64,000 nt of DNA from Chondrilla cf. caribensis (GCA_964020155.1 OZ026562.1:4252080-4316079); one strand, 5' to 3'; positions 1 to 32,541 are shown, numbered from the stretch's first letter. Notes: generated by a model not told the origin, from the sequence alone. Numbers and translations: made by a program.

Positions 1-418
1 AGGTTTCTTTGTAGTATTCACAATAACAATTCACTTTGCGGAAGTGATGAATGTCGTGTTAAAGGATAATATCCTATCTAATAGATCTTGTTGATATCCA
101 CACAGTACATTCTCTACCCAGTGGTGTTGGCCCCCTGTGTTGCAAGGTCTTGGGGAGAACACAGCTGACGAGCACCGTTGGGTGTAGCTCATGCATGACA
201 TGTGGCATGTAGGATGGTATTACACACTCCTGGCCCAGCTAGGGACCTTGGGTACCTATCGGAATGCTTACCATGTCTATACTACAGTGGTGCATTACAG
301 ATAAAGAATCAAATTCTATAGCTTTAATATAATTATAATTGCAAATGCATTGCAGGTGATACAGAAGTAAATTTTGACATGATTTAAATTACTATAAGTT
401 CTGTGTGACTCAACATAC
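1..418. other. intron or flank of the leftmost gene
   Basis: This stretch lies downstream (on the minus strand) of the signal-peptide exon at 419-458 and should be its first intron. I looked for a SapA or SapB exon here (CTWGPxxWC or CxxC patterns next to splice sites) and found none. The rest of that gene is therefore outside the window. Confidence 0.4.
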
Positions 419-458
419 CTGTTGTGAGCACGAGGACACAGAAAAGAGTGAGCTTCAT
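419..458 (-). CDS. first exon (signal peptide) of a secreted, probably saposin-like protein; partial
   Basis: ATG at 458-456 opens MKLTLFCVLVLTTG, a typical signal-peptide core (Lys, then a Leu/Phe/Val-rich stretch). It is followed at once by a strong donor (CAG then gtatgt). The exon ends in phase 1, one base after a complete codon, exactly as do the first exons of all the other saposin genes in this window. It is also the next unit in the same head-to-tail minus-strand series. That makes a fourth saposin gene of the left block the best inference, but no saposin domain is visible inside the window. Confidence 0.55.
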
Positions 459-1373
459 ATTTCCTCCAGTAAGAAAAGGTCCTTTGGATTCAAGACGGAC
501 AGAGTTGCACTTAACTGAAGGTCCAGATCACGACAAGAGCAGAATCTTGAAATGAGCTGGAGAGTTTACTCGCAACTTTAAATACTGGGTCATAATCAAT
601 AGAGAAATCTATTAATGGTCTTAATACGTATTCTTGTCATAATGACACCTTGGCTGATAATTTATGCTTATGTCATAATGAAGTCATTGGTTGCATGTAC
701 ATATGTATGTAGGCAAAGGTATGCATTTCATTCCTTACCACTAGCAGATAGTATTTTGCAAATGACATACATATCATGCTGTGCGCACACATAAGGTCAG
801 TTAACTACACAATCAATTGGTAGCTTTATACACTTCATCCCAAATGGTTGTGTAGCATATTCTCCTTAACACTATAATCCTCTGCAATGTTTTCAAAACA
901 CACAGCAGATTAAGGAGTTTGGTGAAATGGATGGATACTCTATTCCATTTGTATACCTTGTTGGTGCAATATTATCATATTATTATTAATAATTAATTAA
1001 ATTATCCTTATAATACTGTTACAAAATACAGTGCATTATGTCATATACATTATCTGTTACGTTAGCAGTTACATGTGTGCATTATAAAGCAATTATAATA
1101 ATTACACATTATCAAATTAAGCAATAATGCATCGTGATCAATTAATTAATATCGATCTGAATATATACCGTAAAAGCCAGTTTTGCGATAATGCAATCGA
1201 ATACTAACAATTGAACACACTGAATTATTGATTGCTATAGGATCAGCGTTCATTGTGATTATGTAACTAAAGACGGCTCTAACTATATCGTTTGCACTCA
1301 GAAACCACTCTCCAAACAGCCTTCTCAGAACCTGCGAAGAGGCTTGTTGATGGCCACCCACTTGATACCACCC
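459..1373. other. AT-rich intergenic region
   Basis: This region separates the leftmost first exon from the end of the six-SapB gene. It is AT-rich with runs such as ttattattaataattaatt near 980. A TATA-like TATTTAAAG (minus strand, 576-584) lies about 120 bp upstream of the ATG at 458 and could be its core promoter. No conserved coding signal was seen. Confidence 0.4.
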
Positions 1374-14866
<13,493 letters not shown>

Positions 14867-14927
14867 CTCTTTACTGGAAGGTTCGTTCCACGATGTGAGG
14901 TCAATAGCTGATTGAAAAACGGGAGCA

Positions 14928-14955
14928 GGTCATATGACCACACGCCACACGTGAT
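14928..14955. promoter_or_regulatory. E-box pair upstream of the six-SapB gene
   Basis: A perfect 12-bp palindrome GGTCATATGACC (14928-14939) and a CACGTG (14948-14953) lie 60-90 bp upstream of the ATG at 14866. Their form resembles bHLH-Zip (MiT/TFE) sites, which control lysosomal genes in other animals. Function here is inferred. Confidence 0.4.
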
Positions 14956-15620
14956 ATCGGCTTAATGAGATTCATGACCCCATGCACGCCACATAATATC
15001 GATAACATTACCGCGCCAACGTTATGATAACATGAAAGATACATAACATTATTAGAATCGTGCATAATAATATTATTATTGTATTAAGGCACATCAATGT
15101 GTAGGACCAAAGGGCGGCCTTACGACCGGGGGTGATGCGGGATTCCTTGTAGGGAAAAGAATTAAAGGTTAAACTTGTTGAAAACTGTTGCCCTCTGAAG
15201 TTTAGACTTAGCCCTCTGAAGTTTAGAGCAATTAGTGACCTTCTGATTTATGAATTAGCATTCAATTATCAACACCATGGCAGATGACATATTCCTCGAT
15301 GCTAAAGGGTCCAGGGTCAAATTCTGGTCAGATAAAGAACGTTAACCACATGTACACTTACCAAACCTATGAAAATAGTCAAAATACCTCATTGGGAGGT
15401 AGTGTGTACTCAGCAGTGTCTGGGGTGCTATGGGTCAAACCCTAGGCCTGGCCATAGCACCACACTATCCAAACCTACATCAGGTGCTGATTCATGGGTA
15501 TTGAAAAACGATCCATCTGGGAAGCCAGTCTTGAAAGCCATTTCAGTGTATGATATGTATATGTTACCTGAAACTTCACAAAGTTACTCAAGAGTGGAAT
15601 ATTATTAGTACATAAGGTAT
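14956..15620. other. intergenic region
   Basis: Between the promoter of the six-SapB gene and a dispersed repeat. It contains a short direct repeat (gccctctgaagtttaga, twice near 15190-15227) and one 79-codon plus-strand open frame (15369-15608) with no recognisable domain. No gene is supported. Confidence 0.4.
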
Positions 15621-16720
15621 TTAATGAGATTAGTCTATGTACAAACACCACTAGCCAAGAAGTAAATTATTTACAAATATATACTATATTGACAGGTTCT
15701 CTTGAGAGAGTCTCATTTTGGAGGGCACATGTGAAGAAGACTGCAATCAATATCTTCATCCTGCAATGGAAACACATATACAGAGCTAGCATCTCAGAAG
15801 ACATTGAAGATGGTAGACCATTAAGGGTATGTTCAGTCTAGTGCAGATCCAACCGATTCTCACTTCAAATTTTGAAATTAGGATTCATTCCAGTGAGAAA
15901 GGGTTATAGGTCCAAATTTCAAACTGGAGATGAGAATGAATATGACCTATGCATGATTATAGTGTAGCTCAAACCAGAACTGCCATTTTAAATTGTTTTC
16001 ATTTAGACTTCCGGTGTGTAACGCTTATCCGATATATATATATATAATATGCGTTCCTATGCGTAACAGCAACAATACATTTATTTTATAATTCTTGCTT
16101 TGCTTAAGAGGCGTCAGATAATCTACTCACAGACCTGCAAGGGCAAACTTGGCTGATACCCCCACCGACATTCTTGTCAGTATGGGCCATCTCTTAATGT
16201 TTACTAACTCGTTCATATCTAGTCCTTGTTATCATCCAACATACCAATTGTAACGCATTTATAATCTATCTACAGCCTCATACTGTACGCATATTGATTT
16301 TACATACAATTATGTTCACTATATATTTCTTCATATATACACATTACCATTTTCTTTCCTGATGATTGCTGTACGTATTATATTCATGACAATTAATTTA
16401 TTCATTTATATTATAATTTATATTGTGTGAAATAAAGATGGCCGACTTCGAACACTGACAATTGGAAATTGGCCTGGAATTCGTGCGCTGAAGATCTGCC
16501 GAATGTAAGAACTTCATGAGTTAGGTTCTTCTGAACCCAAGACAGATGTCCAAGTAATTTGAGTGCGAACTCGAATTACTTGTTTGATTCAAATTTGAAA
16601 CTGAATTTGAAAATCTTTCTCAACCCCCACTTAAACCCCTTGTTACCCCCACTAACATAAATGAGGGTCAATTGTCTACACAATGAAGTACAATCCTGCT
16701 TGGATGTCACTGTTGGAGAC
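15621..16720. repeat. dispersed repeat, copy 1 (with internal insertion)
   Basis: Similar to 19663-20030 over both ends: the left part shares tagtctatgt, aaacaccactag and gagtctcattttggagggca; the right part shares tgaaaatctttctc and gtacaatcctg. About 0.7 kb between roughly 15850 and 16570 is present only here, including a (TA)n stretch near 16030. Both copies sit just downstream of a saposin gene, so they could be duplicated 3' flanks or a transposon. Confidence 0.65.
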
Positions 16721-16819
16721 ACATGAAAATATCAGCAATAACAGTGAGCCAAAACAAGACTGCATTACTAAAAGTACAAGTTTTCACATTTGAAGGTCAA
16801 CATTGAAAAGTAAAATTGA

Positions 16820-16946
16820 CTAACCCTTGTATATCTCAGGTGTGGGAAGAGGGTCAGTCGAATTGCAAAACTTCAATTTTTCACAAATACTGATAGAATC
16901 CTATGAAAAGGAGAGCTAGAGAATGAGTAGACACACTAGCACACGT

Positions 16947-16996
<50 letters not shown>

Positions 16997-17929
16997 ACCA
17001 GTCCATGATCATACATCATATGTAACATCTCTTTGGAGTACGCCACTGCCATGTTAGCACACTGCATGAAGCAGACACAACAGTTGTCACTTGTACTGTG
17101 TATTTACTGTACAGACACAACTGTTAACACACGTACTATGTATTCACTGTACAAACACAACTGTTAACACATGTATTACGTATTCACTGTACAGACAGCA
17201 CTGTTGAGATGTTTACCATGTACAGATGAAGACTAAACCCACTATAACAAACCTGTCTAACATAGGAGTCCGATAATGCTATGCAGAAATACTCCACTGC
17301 TGACGGGAAAGATTTCTGCACAATGTGGATTAGAAATGAACCTTGCAGCACAGAACACACAGAGTGTGAGTACATTTATAGCACTCACTTCGGTGGTGTT
17401 GAGGTAATAAAACACCACATTGACCATGGTAGACATAGCTTTACACAGGAGACACTGGTCCAGCTCCGACTCAATCCCCAGTTCAGACTTCCAGTTCAGT
17501 TTTTGTTCTTGTTCAGACTGTGAATGACAATGCATACTGTACTCTGTGAAAACTACGTAAATAGTACCCTTTTACACAGTACACTTACGTAACCTAAAGC
17601 ACAGTACAACATAAGTACACACAAATAGCACAGTTTAACTGACTTAGGCATTCCAGATTGAAATCTGAACAGACAGGAAGGATGTTTAGTTTGAGCTCAA
17701 TGTCTCCCTGTAGCCTACAGGACACCACACACAAACACACACAAGAGGAAAATGGTCCAATGTTCACCTTACTGCTTGGTTTTCTGAACAAACGGCTGCC
17801 ATCATGACCAGGGTCTCCAGTACAGTCTATTTGTTTACAGGCAGTGACATTGTCCTGTAGAGAGTAGACCATATGAATGTTGTGGTGGTGGTGTGGGGAG
17901 AGCCCAATACTTTAGGATAAACACAACAC

Positions 17930-17980
<51 letters not shown>

Positions 17981-17984
17981 ACGC

Positions 17985-18029
<45 letters not shown>

Positions 18030-18832
18030 GTACATCCACTCACAATCCCACTCTTGATTTTGTCCCATAGTGGACGAAAATACAATTCAGTGAGGTTCCT
18101 ACACTGAAAAGGACAACACAACAGCAAGGGCAAGGTAGCTAGGGGATGCCACACGTGCACTGTACTGTACATATACATATCATATCCATACTGTACTATT
18201 ATGCAGTTAAACCTTTACATACATATCTGCATGCAAGTTTGCTGCCTTGAAATGACTGGGTAGATATGCTGTGTTTAGATATACACAGACTGGCATACTC
18301 CTTGTGTATCCTCTCACAGGTGTGTGGTAACCAGTACGTACGTATGCATGCAACCACGCATTCATGAGTACATCAACAGGCATGTATACATCAACATGCA
18401 TGTGCACATCAAAATGCATGTGCACATCAACATGCATGTGCACATCAACATGCATGCGTGCACATCAAAATGCATGTGCACATCAAAATGCATGCGTACA
18501 CATCAACATGCATGTACACGACTCACTTCCTCGCGCACATCTGATAATGCATCCTTGCAAATGCTGTTAAATTCACGCCTACCTTCTCCCTGTGTATTCA
18601 TACAAACAGTATCATCACAAGCACATACATTCGGTGTGAGGCTGACGTAGGCTAGATGTATACTGTATAGACACACTAAACATAACAATATTACAAGTGC
18701 GAATTCATATGCAAAAGTGTGAGCATCTTGTGTTAGTGCAAGAAACACCAGTACTGAGGACAATCTTTCCCAAATGTCTGCAGAATGTTATGCCATCATC
18801 AGTGCATGGTATCGTAACAGATTGATGCACGT

Positions 18833-18898
<66 letters not shown>

Positions 18899-19531
18899 CA
18901 GAGACATTGTGATGAATCAAAGACTGCATATAGCCGCCTCCAAAAACACAGTAGAGACAGTTAGGACCATCTGATACCTGAACAGGTGTAACATAATCAT
19001 AGTTCACTAATACTTCGTCAACACAGGAGAATCTACACTACAAGACACTTTCTGTGAACACAGAGTACAAAGCGTGCATCACTCGATTCGTAGTTTTGTA
19101 CCTTCCACCGGTATAGTTGATATACTGTTCGTGCAAGTGTGCTATGCGAGTGCTTGAATGAGTAAAGAATGCATGTACTCATTGCGTGCGTGCATGTGTG
19201 TACGCGTGCACCAACTGACATAGTATGCAACTGGTACTCACATGGTTCAGCTGTGAGCCTGGGTGGTCGTAGTTGTCAAGGCGACTACCGACCGGCTGTT
19301 TTGTGTATCCATCAACCCGCCAAAAGGTGAGAACTACTCAGGGAACATAGCAAATAGGGCTATGAAGTTATAAAATTAATTTTACAATTGTACTGGGCAT
19401 TTATATAGTATTTCTTAAATTATATGTGCATCTTATACAGAACGGGTACGCCTGCTCGCCGCCTATATCTGGATTTAGTACTTACCAGCAACGAAAGAAA
19501 CAAACAGGAACAGTCGAGCTTCGGAAGCCAT
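16820..19531 (-). CDS. secreted saposin-like protein with two SapB domains
   Basis: Exons, 5' to 3': 19486-19531, 19242-19333, 18897-18977, 18527-18589, 18044-18103, 17768-17854, 17389-17517, 17253-17315, 16999-17061, 16820-16900. They sum to 765 nt (254 aa plus stop). Residues 1-16 form a signal peptide (MASEARLFLFVSFVA). Residues 17-46 carry no cysteine, so the SapA domain of its neighbours is missing. SapB domains lie near 47-143 (NCLYC, SICKD, CRNL, ACKQIDC) and 144-254 (QCLLC, YFCIAL, CANM, ICEKLKFC), each with six cysteines. Exon 2 is the only one whose acceptor was chosen to preserve phase (after gagtag at 19334); the nearer cag acceptor gives an immediate stop. The gene ends naturally with a stop inside the last d-type exon. 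It is probably lysosomal or secreted and lipid-binding; the specific target is unknown. Confidence 0.8.
16948..16996. repeat. (CA)n microsatellite
   Basis: CA tract in the last intron, starting right at the donor side of exon 16999-17061 (donor gtacgtgtgt). Confidence 0.9.
17932..18028. repeat. (CA)n microsatellite
   Basis: CA tract in the intron between the c and d exons of the first SapB domain of the two-SapB gene. Confidence 0.95.
18360..18515. repeat. 18-bp minisatellite
   Basis: About eight units of catcaacatgcatgtgca with variation, in the intron after exon 18527-18589. Confidence 0.9.
18836..18896. repeat. (CA)n microsatellite containing a splice donor
   Basis: The tract abuts exon 18897-18977 directly, so the 5' splice site of that exon is the first GT of a (GT)n run (GAG then gtgtgtgtgt). 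Confidence 0.9.
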
Positions 19532-19537
19532 CTTTCT

Positions 19538-19547
19538 ATCACGTGAT
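19538..19547. promoter_or_regulatory. palindromic ATCACGTGAT upstream of the two-SapB gene
   Basis: A perfect 10-bp palindrome 6 bp upstream of the ATG at 19531. It matches the core of E-boxes bound by MiT/TFE factors that drive lysosomal genes in animals. Its place beside the start codon implies a very short 5' UTR or a downstream element. Confidence 0.4.
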
Positions 19548-19961
19548 ACACGTTACTCGGAACTGCGGATCCCGCTGTAAGAGCATGCACGTTAATATTT
19601 CCATTCATGGTATAATTTACCCGGGGTATTAGTCGAATAACTATTCAATTTGTACTTAATGTCTTAATGAAATTAGTCTATGTTCAAACACCACTAGCTG
19701 AGAGTAAACTATTTACAGATATATCATTACAGACGGTTTTTCCTTGAGGGAGTCTCATTTTGGAGGGCATATGTGGAGGCCACTGCAGACAGTACCTTCA
19801 TCCTACAAAGGAAATATATATACATAGTTAGTATCTCAACAGACAGCGAGGGTGGCAGACCATTGAGGGCATGTCTGGTATACCGTAGCCCAGACACAAA
19901 CCACCTTCATGAATTCAAATTCAAAATCAAATTTGAAAATCTTTCTCCTTTTTCAACAAAT

Positions 19962-26869
<6,908 letters not shown>

Positions 26870-27762
26870 TTTCAAGAAGGTCGAAAGGTCGAGCTACGTG
26901 TTTGCAACACTTGCATGAGCTGTGAGGTCAACATGCCTTATTTCGGGACAGTATCTAATTCCAGACAGTTCGTCTCTCGCCGTATTATTTTCAAGCACTA
27001 ATATTAATAGCTTATGCACTTAACCCTCGCATGGTCGGCTCACACTAGACCAGGCGACATGGTGGAAATCAAGGTGTCTGAAATTAGGCATTGCCAAAAA
27101 AAACATATACAGTGTATACTGTTGCATTTTGTCTAGGGTAGAAGGGGGTAAATTCATGGGCAGCCACAATCTTGCAGCTTTCAATTCCATCTCGAGCTCA
27201 TGGTTCCAATTGTGCATTATCTCCTCGTATCTATGGTAGAATTACAGATGACAAATTAAAGGGCCTGGGGATTTGGAGAATCTATACTCCTCACATGACA
27301 CATTGGTATTGCATACCCATATATTCAATAATGTCTCCTTCTACAGTGTAGCCAGTCCCTAAACCAGCAACCCTGGAGTAGGAGCTGCATGATGCACCAG
27401 ACCAGAGGTAGCCTGTGAGACTGAGCATAGGCTAACCCAAAGCTGACTACAGTAGATAGTGCACAGGAGTACCTTACTACAGCCATACCTGCATAACACA
27501 GCTAACACAGTTTATCTGATATGTTCTTACACAATACCCCGGACTGGCCCATGTCTGAAATGTGATTTAAAAGAAATTGCAAAAATTAAACACACAAATA
27601 TCAAGTCAATGTATCCTGGTTGCTTGTTCGAGTCTTCTGTACCATCTCCCTGAATCTAGTTGCTGTAGATGGCCTCTTTTCATTGTTGACCTTATGTACT
27701 GGGAATCTACAGGCAAAAAGATACTAAGGGCTATAATTATACGTACTGACCTGGGTGGTGGT

Positions 27763-27830
<68 letters not shown>

Positions 27831-27960
27831 TGTGCGCGTGCGTGCGTGTGTGCATGCGTGTGTACATGCATGGCACAATTATGTGCACACATGGATATGT
27901 GAGGAACCTGTCATACTGTGATATAGTACTATCCCTCTCAGGCAGGTGAAGCCTTCTAAC
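26870..27960. other. intergenic region between CCDC24 and the five-SapB gene
   Basis: Contains the presumed promoter of the five-SapB gene (26870-27100, no CACGTG seen close by; TCACATGAC at about 27291) and a (TG)n tract at 27765-27870. No coding exon with protein similarity was found. Confidence 0.5.
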
Positions 27961-28120
27961 TCACTTCTCATGAGGGTTGTGAGAGCTCGTGACTTTGTGT
28001 GAGCTTGTTACATCATCAGTATAGTACGACAGAGAGGCATTAACCTCTCCTTCCAGCGAACTACGAAGATCTTTCAGCTCTGAAGAGGATATAATTGTAA
28101 GTGAACAATTGACATACTAC

Positions 28121-28161
<41 letters not shown>

Positions 28162-28169
28162 CACAACAC

Positions 28170-28238
<69 letters not shown>

Positions 28239-31200
28239 ACACAAACACAAGGTATGCATGTATTGACACATAGATTTATACACATCAGTGCTCACAAACA
28301 CACTCCTAACATAGCCATGTACATATGCACAAGCAGACAACCTTGTAAAGAGGGTTTGTTCCTGAAGGCACTCAGTTCATCCTCCTTGTACCTCACCTCA
28401 TCTTCCAGGCATTTCTAACAGGGAAATAAATGAAGTACATAAACAATTGAACACATATTGAGCACAGTGTAACCTCCACTAAAAACCTCTGACTTGAGGA
28501 AACGTCTAGCATGAGGACACCTTCCTGGGTCCTAGTGAAGTACAGTGAATTCTCGTTGATCTGCCACTGCCTAATCCTCCCAACATTTTAATCCATCACA
28601 ATTTCCCAATGACAATATAATGTGCAGGTAATAATGAATATCCAGTTAATTCACCACACTCATCAATCCACCATATTTTTGGGACACAAATTACAGTGGC
28701 TTAAGGAGAATCAAATGTATTCGTAGTGCTGTAGTGTGTTAAGTGACCTCTCATTTGAGGAAACCTCAGCAATGAGGATGTAAACTAAGGTCCTGCAGTG
28801 TCTGTAATAGTGACTCTGAGGTTACAATGACTACATATGTCCCGTATACCAGACAGCACAAAATAAGTGCACACACAGTACATGCAGTAAACATACAAAT
28901 ATTATGTATGCTTCATGCAGTGTACAAAATGTGTACACACAATACACACCAACCCCTAGTATGGTTAATAGCATTGCACACAGTTCACCTGTAAAAACTG
29001 GATGTCTCCTTTCCTCATGAGACACTCTTCATGGAGGGCATCTCTGTGGAGGGTGTACATACGCATGAATACACAGAAAACACATATCAGCTCACAAAGT
29101 GACAAACTCATGGAATAAATACTAAAAGTAACATCCCTTTAATCAGTGTTCATTATGAAATTTTTCCATACAGCAATAATTATGATCAAATTCCATATTA
29201 ATACACTGTCTATAGATGCACACAGACATAATATTATTATATTGAAACACTTGCCTTATATGCTGTACTACTGTATCAATATCCATCAAATTAATACTGT
29301 TGGAAACGGCATCTATCCTCTCACTGAGGTTTGAACCACCACTCCCATTTTCACTGGTGGGTGTGGCCCGAAGAGGTGTCATCCGGCCGTCATTCCCACA
29401 AACAGACAACAAAGGTCTATGTCCACTACCAGCACTGGAGCTTCGGCTGCTCACTACAACACAATAGCATACGTGCAAACACATGTACGTACTACATTTA
29501 AATGTAAAAAAATATCATACATGCACACATATGTACATTTGCATGTAAAAACAATACCATATATGCACACATACGTATGTACAACATTTGTATGTAAAAA
29601 CACAATATTTGCATGTAGAAAACAATTTTCAGGAATAAAATGTGATATCTCAGTGGAGGTCAATATTGCCATGGAGAGCACAGTATTTACATGAAAAGAA
29701 CAATTCTTGCATGTAAGGTAGAGTACGATATTTGCATGTTGACCACACTCTGCGTTGGTTCACTACATGACAACATTACACAGTACCTGAGGTGGGTCAG
29801 TCTCAACATAACCAAAACAAAATGGACAATTCAGACAGACCAACGTACCAGAAGAGGTCTTGATGACATAGTCAACAACAGAAGGCTTGTGCCGAGAAAA
29901 TTCTGCTGGTACATTCCTACATCAAAATAGTAACCATACCCAGTGAGACAATAGTCAGAGTTCTATCCTGCCATACTGAGGTGTAGCACTCGTTATATTG
30001 CTAGTGTCATCCTCTACATATATCGCTTGCAACATCCCTGAATGTGCTACCACTTGAAAGACAATTTTGAAATAACTCCAAACAAACAAATATAAGACAA
30101 CATAAATAAACATGAAGCAATAAACCTATAAACAAATCATCACAACATTCTCATACACATGCACCAACCCTGTAGCCTCTCGCTGGTTCCTCTGATGAAT
30201 GTGCTCAATCAGGAATGAGATCTCCTGGAGTAGGCGTTCACGGACTGCTGGTGGTTCCGGGAGCTTTGGGGGGATTTCTGCTTGAAGTATCTCCTTCTCC
30301 ACTTCTTCATTGGTCGTTTGACAGATCTCAAGCAAGGTTGAGGCCTTTAAGAAGAGTCCAACAAGCAATACATACACAGAGCCCATATGCATGAAATATT
30401 CTATAATCATTATAATTAACTTTGTCTATATTATACAACACATAGTCTATAATATTATACACATGTGTAGTCAGACTCAATTATTCTACAGTTCTAGTTA
30501 CTGCTACAACATTACCATCTATAAACACTAGTACGATGGGAATTGGCTCAAATGTATCAGTTGTTGTCTGTTCTTCACAGGCCGGTGATCTGGATATGGG
30601 ACTGCATGTGTGCACAAATGAAAGATTTGTGGTTTATGTCTACAAATGTACATCCATATGAGAGCATATGTATCCTTTCAGATAGACAACATAAGATACT
30701 CTTTCTAAGGCAGCAAGCTTCATGGTCCAAGAACCACTACACACAATAAAGAGTCTCTGAAGCAGTACAGGAATAAGCTGTAAGACAGAGCAAGCCCCAC
30801 TTGAGCAAGCTCAACACACATTACAGCTGCTCGATCACTACCACCTGGGTGGAGATGGTACACCAGCTGTCTGCATGTGATCCACTAACGTACGAGTAAT
30901 CTAGTATGCACTCGCGGATACATTGCCGCTACAATACACTACCTCCCCCTCCTGAAGTACGTAGGGAATTCGAAGAGCGTGCCCGATGATGTAGGGGAAT
31001 ACACACCCACCTCTTGGTACAAATCAGACGACAGGTCAACGAGAGATGGTCCTATGGACTCCTTCACATCATCCAATTCGCCTTGTGGGCAACGTTTCTT
31101 CACTGACTCCCAAATAGGTGGCTGCAAAAGAAAAGGTTCCATTTGTTATTAAAATTCAGTCTCGCGTATGATAGCCCAGACCCATTCCCGTCTCACCAAA

Positions 31201-31361
31201 TTAAATTGGGACTGCGTTGTTAGTGGGCGGAGAGTTATCATAAGTAGATCCCCTACATCATCTAGGCCTAATGTAATGGTATTCATTACCTCCTTGCCGA
31301 GGAATGTCGAACCGTAGAGTCTACGGTCGAACTGGGGAGTTAATACAGCAATTGCAGCCAC
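27961..31361 (-). CDS. CCDC24: coiled-coil domain-containing protein 24 homologue
   Basis: Exons, 5' to 3': 31290-31361 or 31197-31361 (first exon, end uncertain), 31011-31121, 30169-30344, 29849-29916, 29255-29453, 28989-29043, 28342-28414, 27961-28079. Exons 2-8 sum to 801 nt (266 aa plus stop); with exon 1 the protein is about 290-321 aa, close to vertebrate CCDC24. Key matches in order: PPIWESVKKRCP, then LVDLSSDLYQE; the LLQEISFLIEHIHQR segment; DTVVQHIRDALHEECLMR; KCLEDEV; ELKDLRSSLEGEV near the end. This order follows human CCDC24 as I recall it. The family is conserved in animals, but its role is poorly known; I infer a structural coiled-coil protein. The intron after 29255 uses a GC donor (AAG then gcaagt), needed to keep frame. 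It lies head-to-tail behind SMARCE1. Confidence 0.75.
28125..28232. repeat. (CA)n microsatellite
   Basis: CA tract with three ACAACA interruptions in the last CCDC24 intron. Confidence 0.95.
28465..28829. mobile_element. TIR element carrying a nested second TIR element
   Basis: Outer ends: cagtgtaacctccactaaaa at left and the reverse complement of gaggttacaatg at right. Related to the element at 26322-26484. At 28543-28717, flanked by TA, sits a different element starting cagtgaattctcgttgat, related to 62116-62279. It lies in the CCDC24 intron between exons 28989-29043 and 28342-28414. Confidence 0.6.
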
Positions 31362-31399
31362 GCGTACTGAACAAAATACTGGCCAATTTCCGAAGTATC

Positions 31400-31561
31400 A
31401 TGAACCCTTCTCTTCTCTTTCCTATAACTCTTGCCGTCTTTGCAGCTACTGCAACGCTTTTGGCACTTTTCCGGGACCGACGCCAGAGAGCTCACGAGGC
31501 TCTCCCTACACCGCGTCAAGAGACTGGATTTGGGCATAGCAAGATGGTTTCTGGGAAATGA
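31400..31561 (+). CDS. possible small single-pass membrane protein (53 aa)
   Basis: The open frame starts MNPSLLFPITLAVF and has one hydrophobic segment (about residues 5-22) followed by a basic stretch RDRRQR. The stop is immediately followed by AATAAA (31561-31566 region). The start is divergent from and adjacent to the CCDC24 first exon, as expected for a bidirectional promoter. I do not recognise the family, there is no conservation evidence, and a longer upstream start (31304) is possible. Treat it as a hypothesis. Confidence 0.25.
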   Translation: MNPSLLFPITLAVFAATATLLALFRDRRQRAHEALPTPRQETGFGHSKMVSGK

Positions 31562-31954
31562 ATAAACGTGAGCTAGGTTTATCCTTTACCTTTAATTTTA
31601 TAAGCATTACACAAGCTATGACCGTCCGTCATTGTCATTATACAAGTTGTGACCTGTGTGGAATATATTTTGCTTGTAAACAATTGCATGACAATTACTA
31701 AAATCATTAAAGTGGCGGATGGTTTACCGCGACGACGACGGCGACTTTTCAATACGTTTTATCTCTTGGTCACAGTAGGTTTCCAAGAATAAAGCTAGCG
31801 CTGAGTCTGTTAGTCCGCGTGGTATCAACTAGCTGCATGCTACAGTACATCACATATCTATGATCACATCTACTGTGCTATGTCATAACTGTACACCTAA
31901 AACCATCATATACATGGGACCTGGAGAGATGGAGTATTATTTTCCAATAACTAT

Positions 31955-32028
<74 letters not shown>

Positions 32029-32067
32029 CTGTGTGTGTGTGCGTGTGTGCATGTATGCGTGTGTGCA

Positions 32068-32116
<49 letters not shown>

Positions 32117-32541
32117 AATGATTGATGTGCATGTCAAAGTGGTAGTTCGCAAAGTTCTCACAACAAACCATTAAGAATATGTAGTCACTGTGGCAGTGTA
32201 TATACAATTTGTTATACCCATGAGATGGAATCACAGAGCATGCAGCTAGAAGTGGTATCATGCCAGGAATTGGAAGAACCAGTATTGACACATTATTATA
32301 GTATAGTATGCTATCAGCTTCTAATGACTCAATAATAGGCATATGGTACATATGGTAAGCAATTAAGCCTTCTCAGCAGTTTTTCCTACTGACCTTAACA
32401 AACTTTGAGGAACACTTTAGCCACAGCATTAGCACACACCTACATACTATTAGGTTTCAGGGAGTTTCTCAAATGAACTTGTAATGAACAAAAATGAATC
32501 AATAAAATAAAATACACATGATAAATGAACAGGAATACTGA
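31562..32541. other. intergenic region with (TG)n tract
   Basis: Between SMARCE1 and CCDC24. It holds a TG/CG microsatellite at about 31961-32115 (including GCGCGCGCGCGCGC) and otherwise nothing recognisable. Confidence 0.6.

Noticed and set aside
15369..15608. 79-codon plus-strand open frame
   Set aside because: No recognisable domain, no splice or start context, and it lies in a spacer beside a dispersed repeat.
18725..18795. d-like peptide DDGITFCRHLGKIV on the minus strand between the a and b exons of the two-SapB gene
   Set aside because: No acceptor precedes it, it has one cysteine only and is out of order for a SapB domain; the real d exon is 17768-17854.
27020..27217. 65-codon minus-strand open frame upstream of the five-SapB gene
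   Set aside because: No domain, no splice context leading to the signal-peptide exon at 26821-26869.
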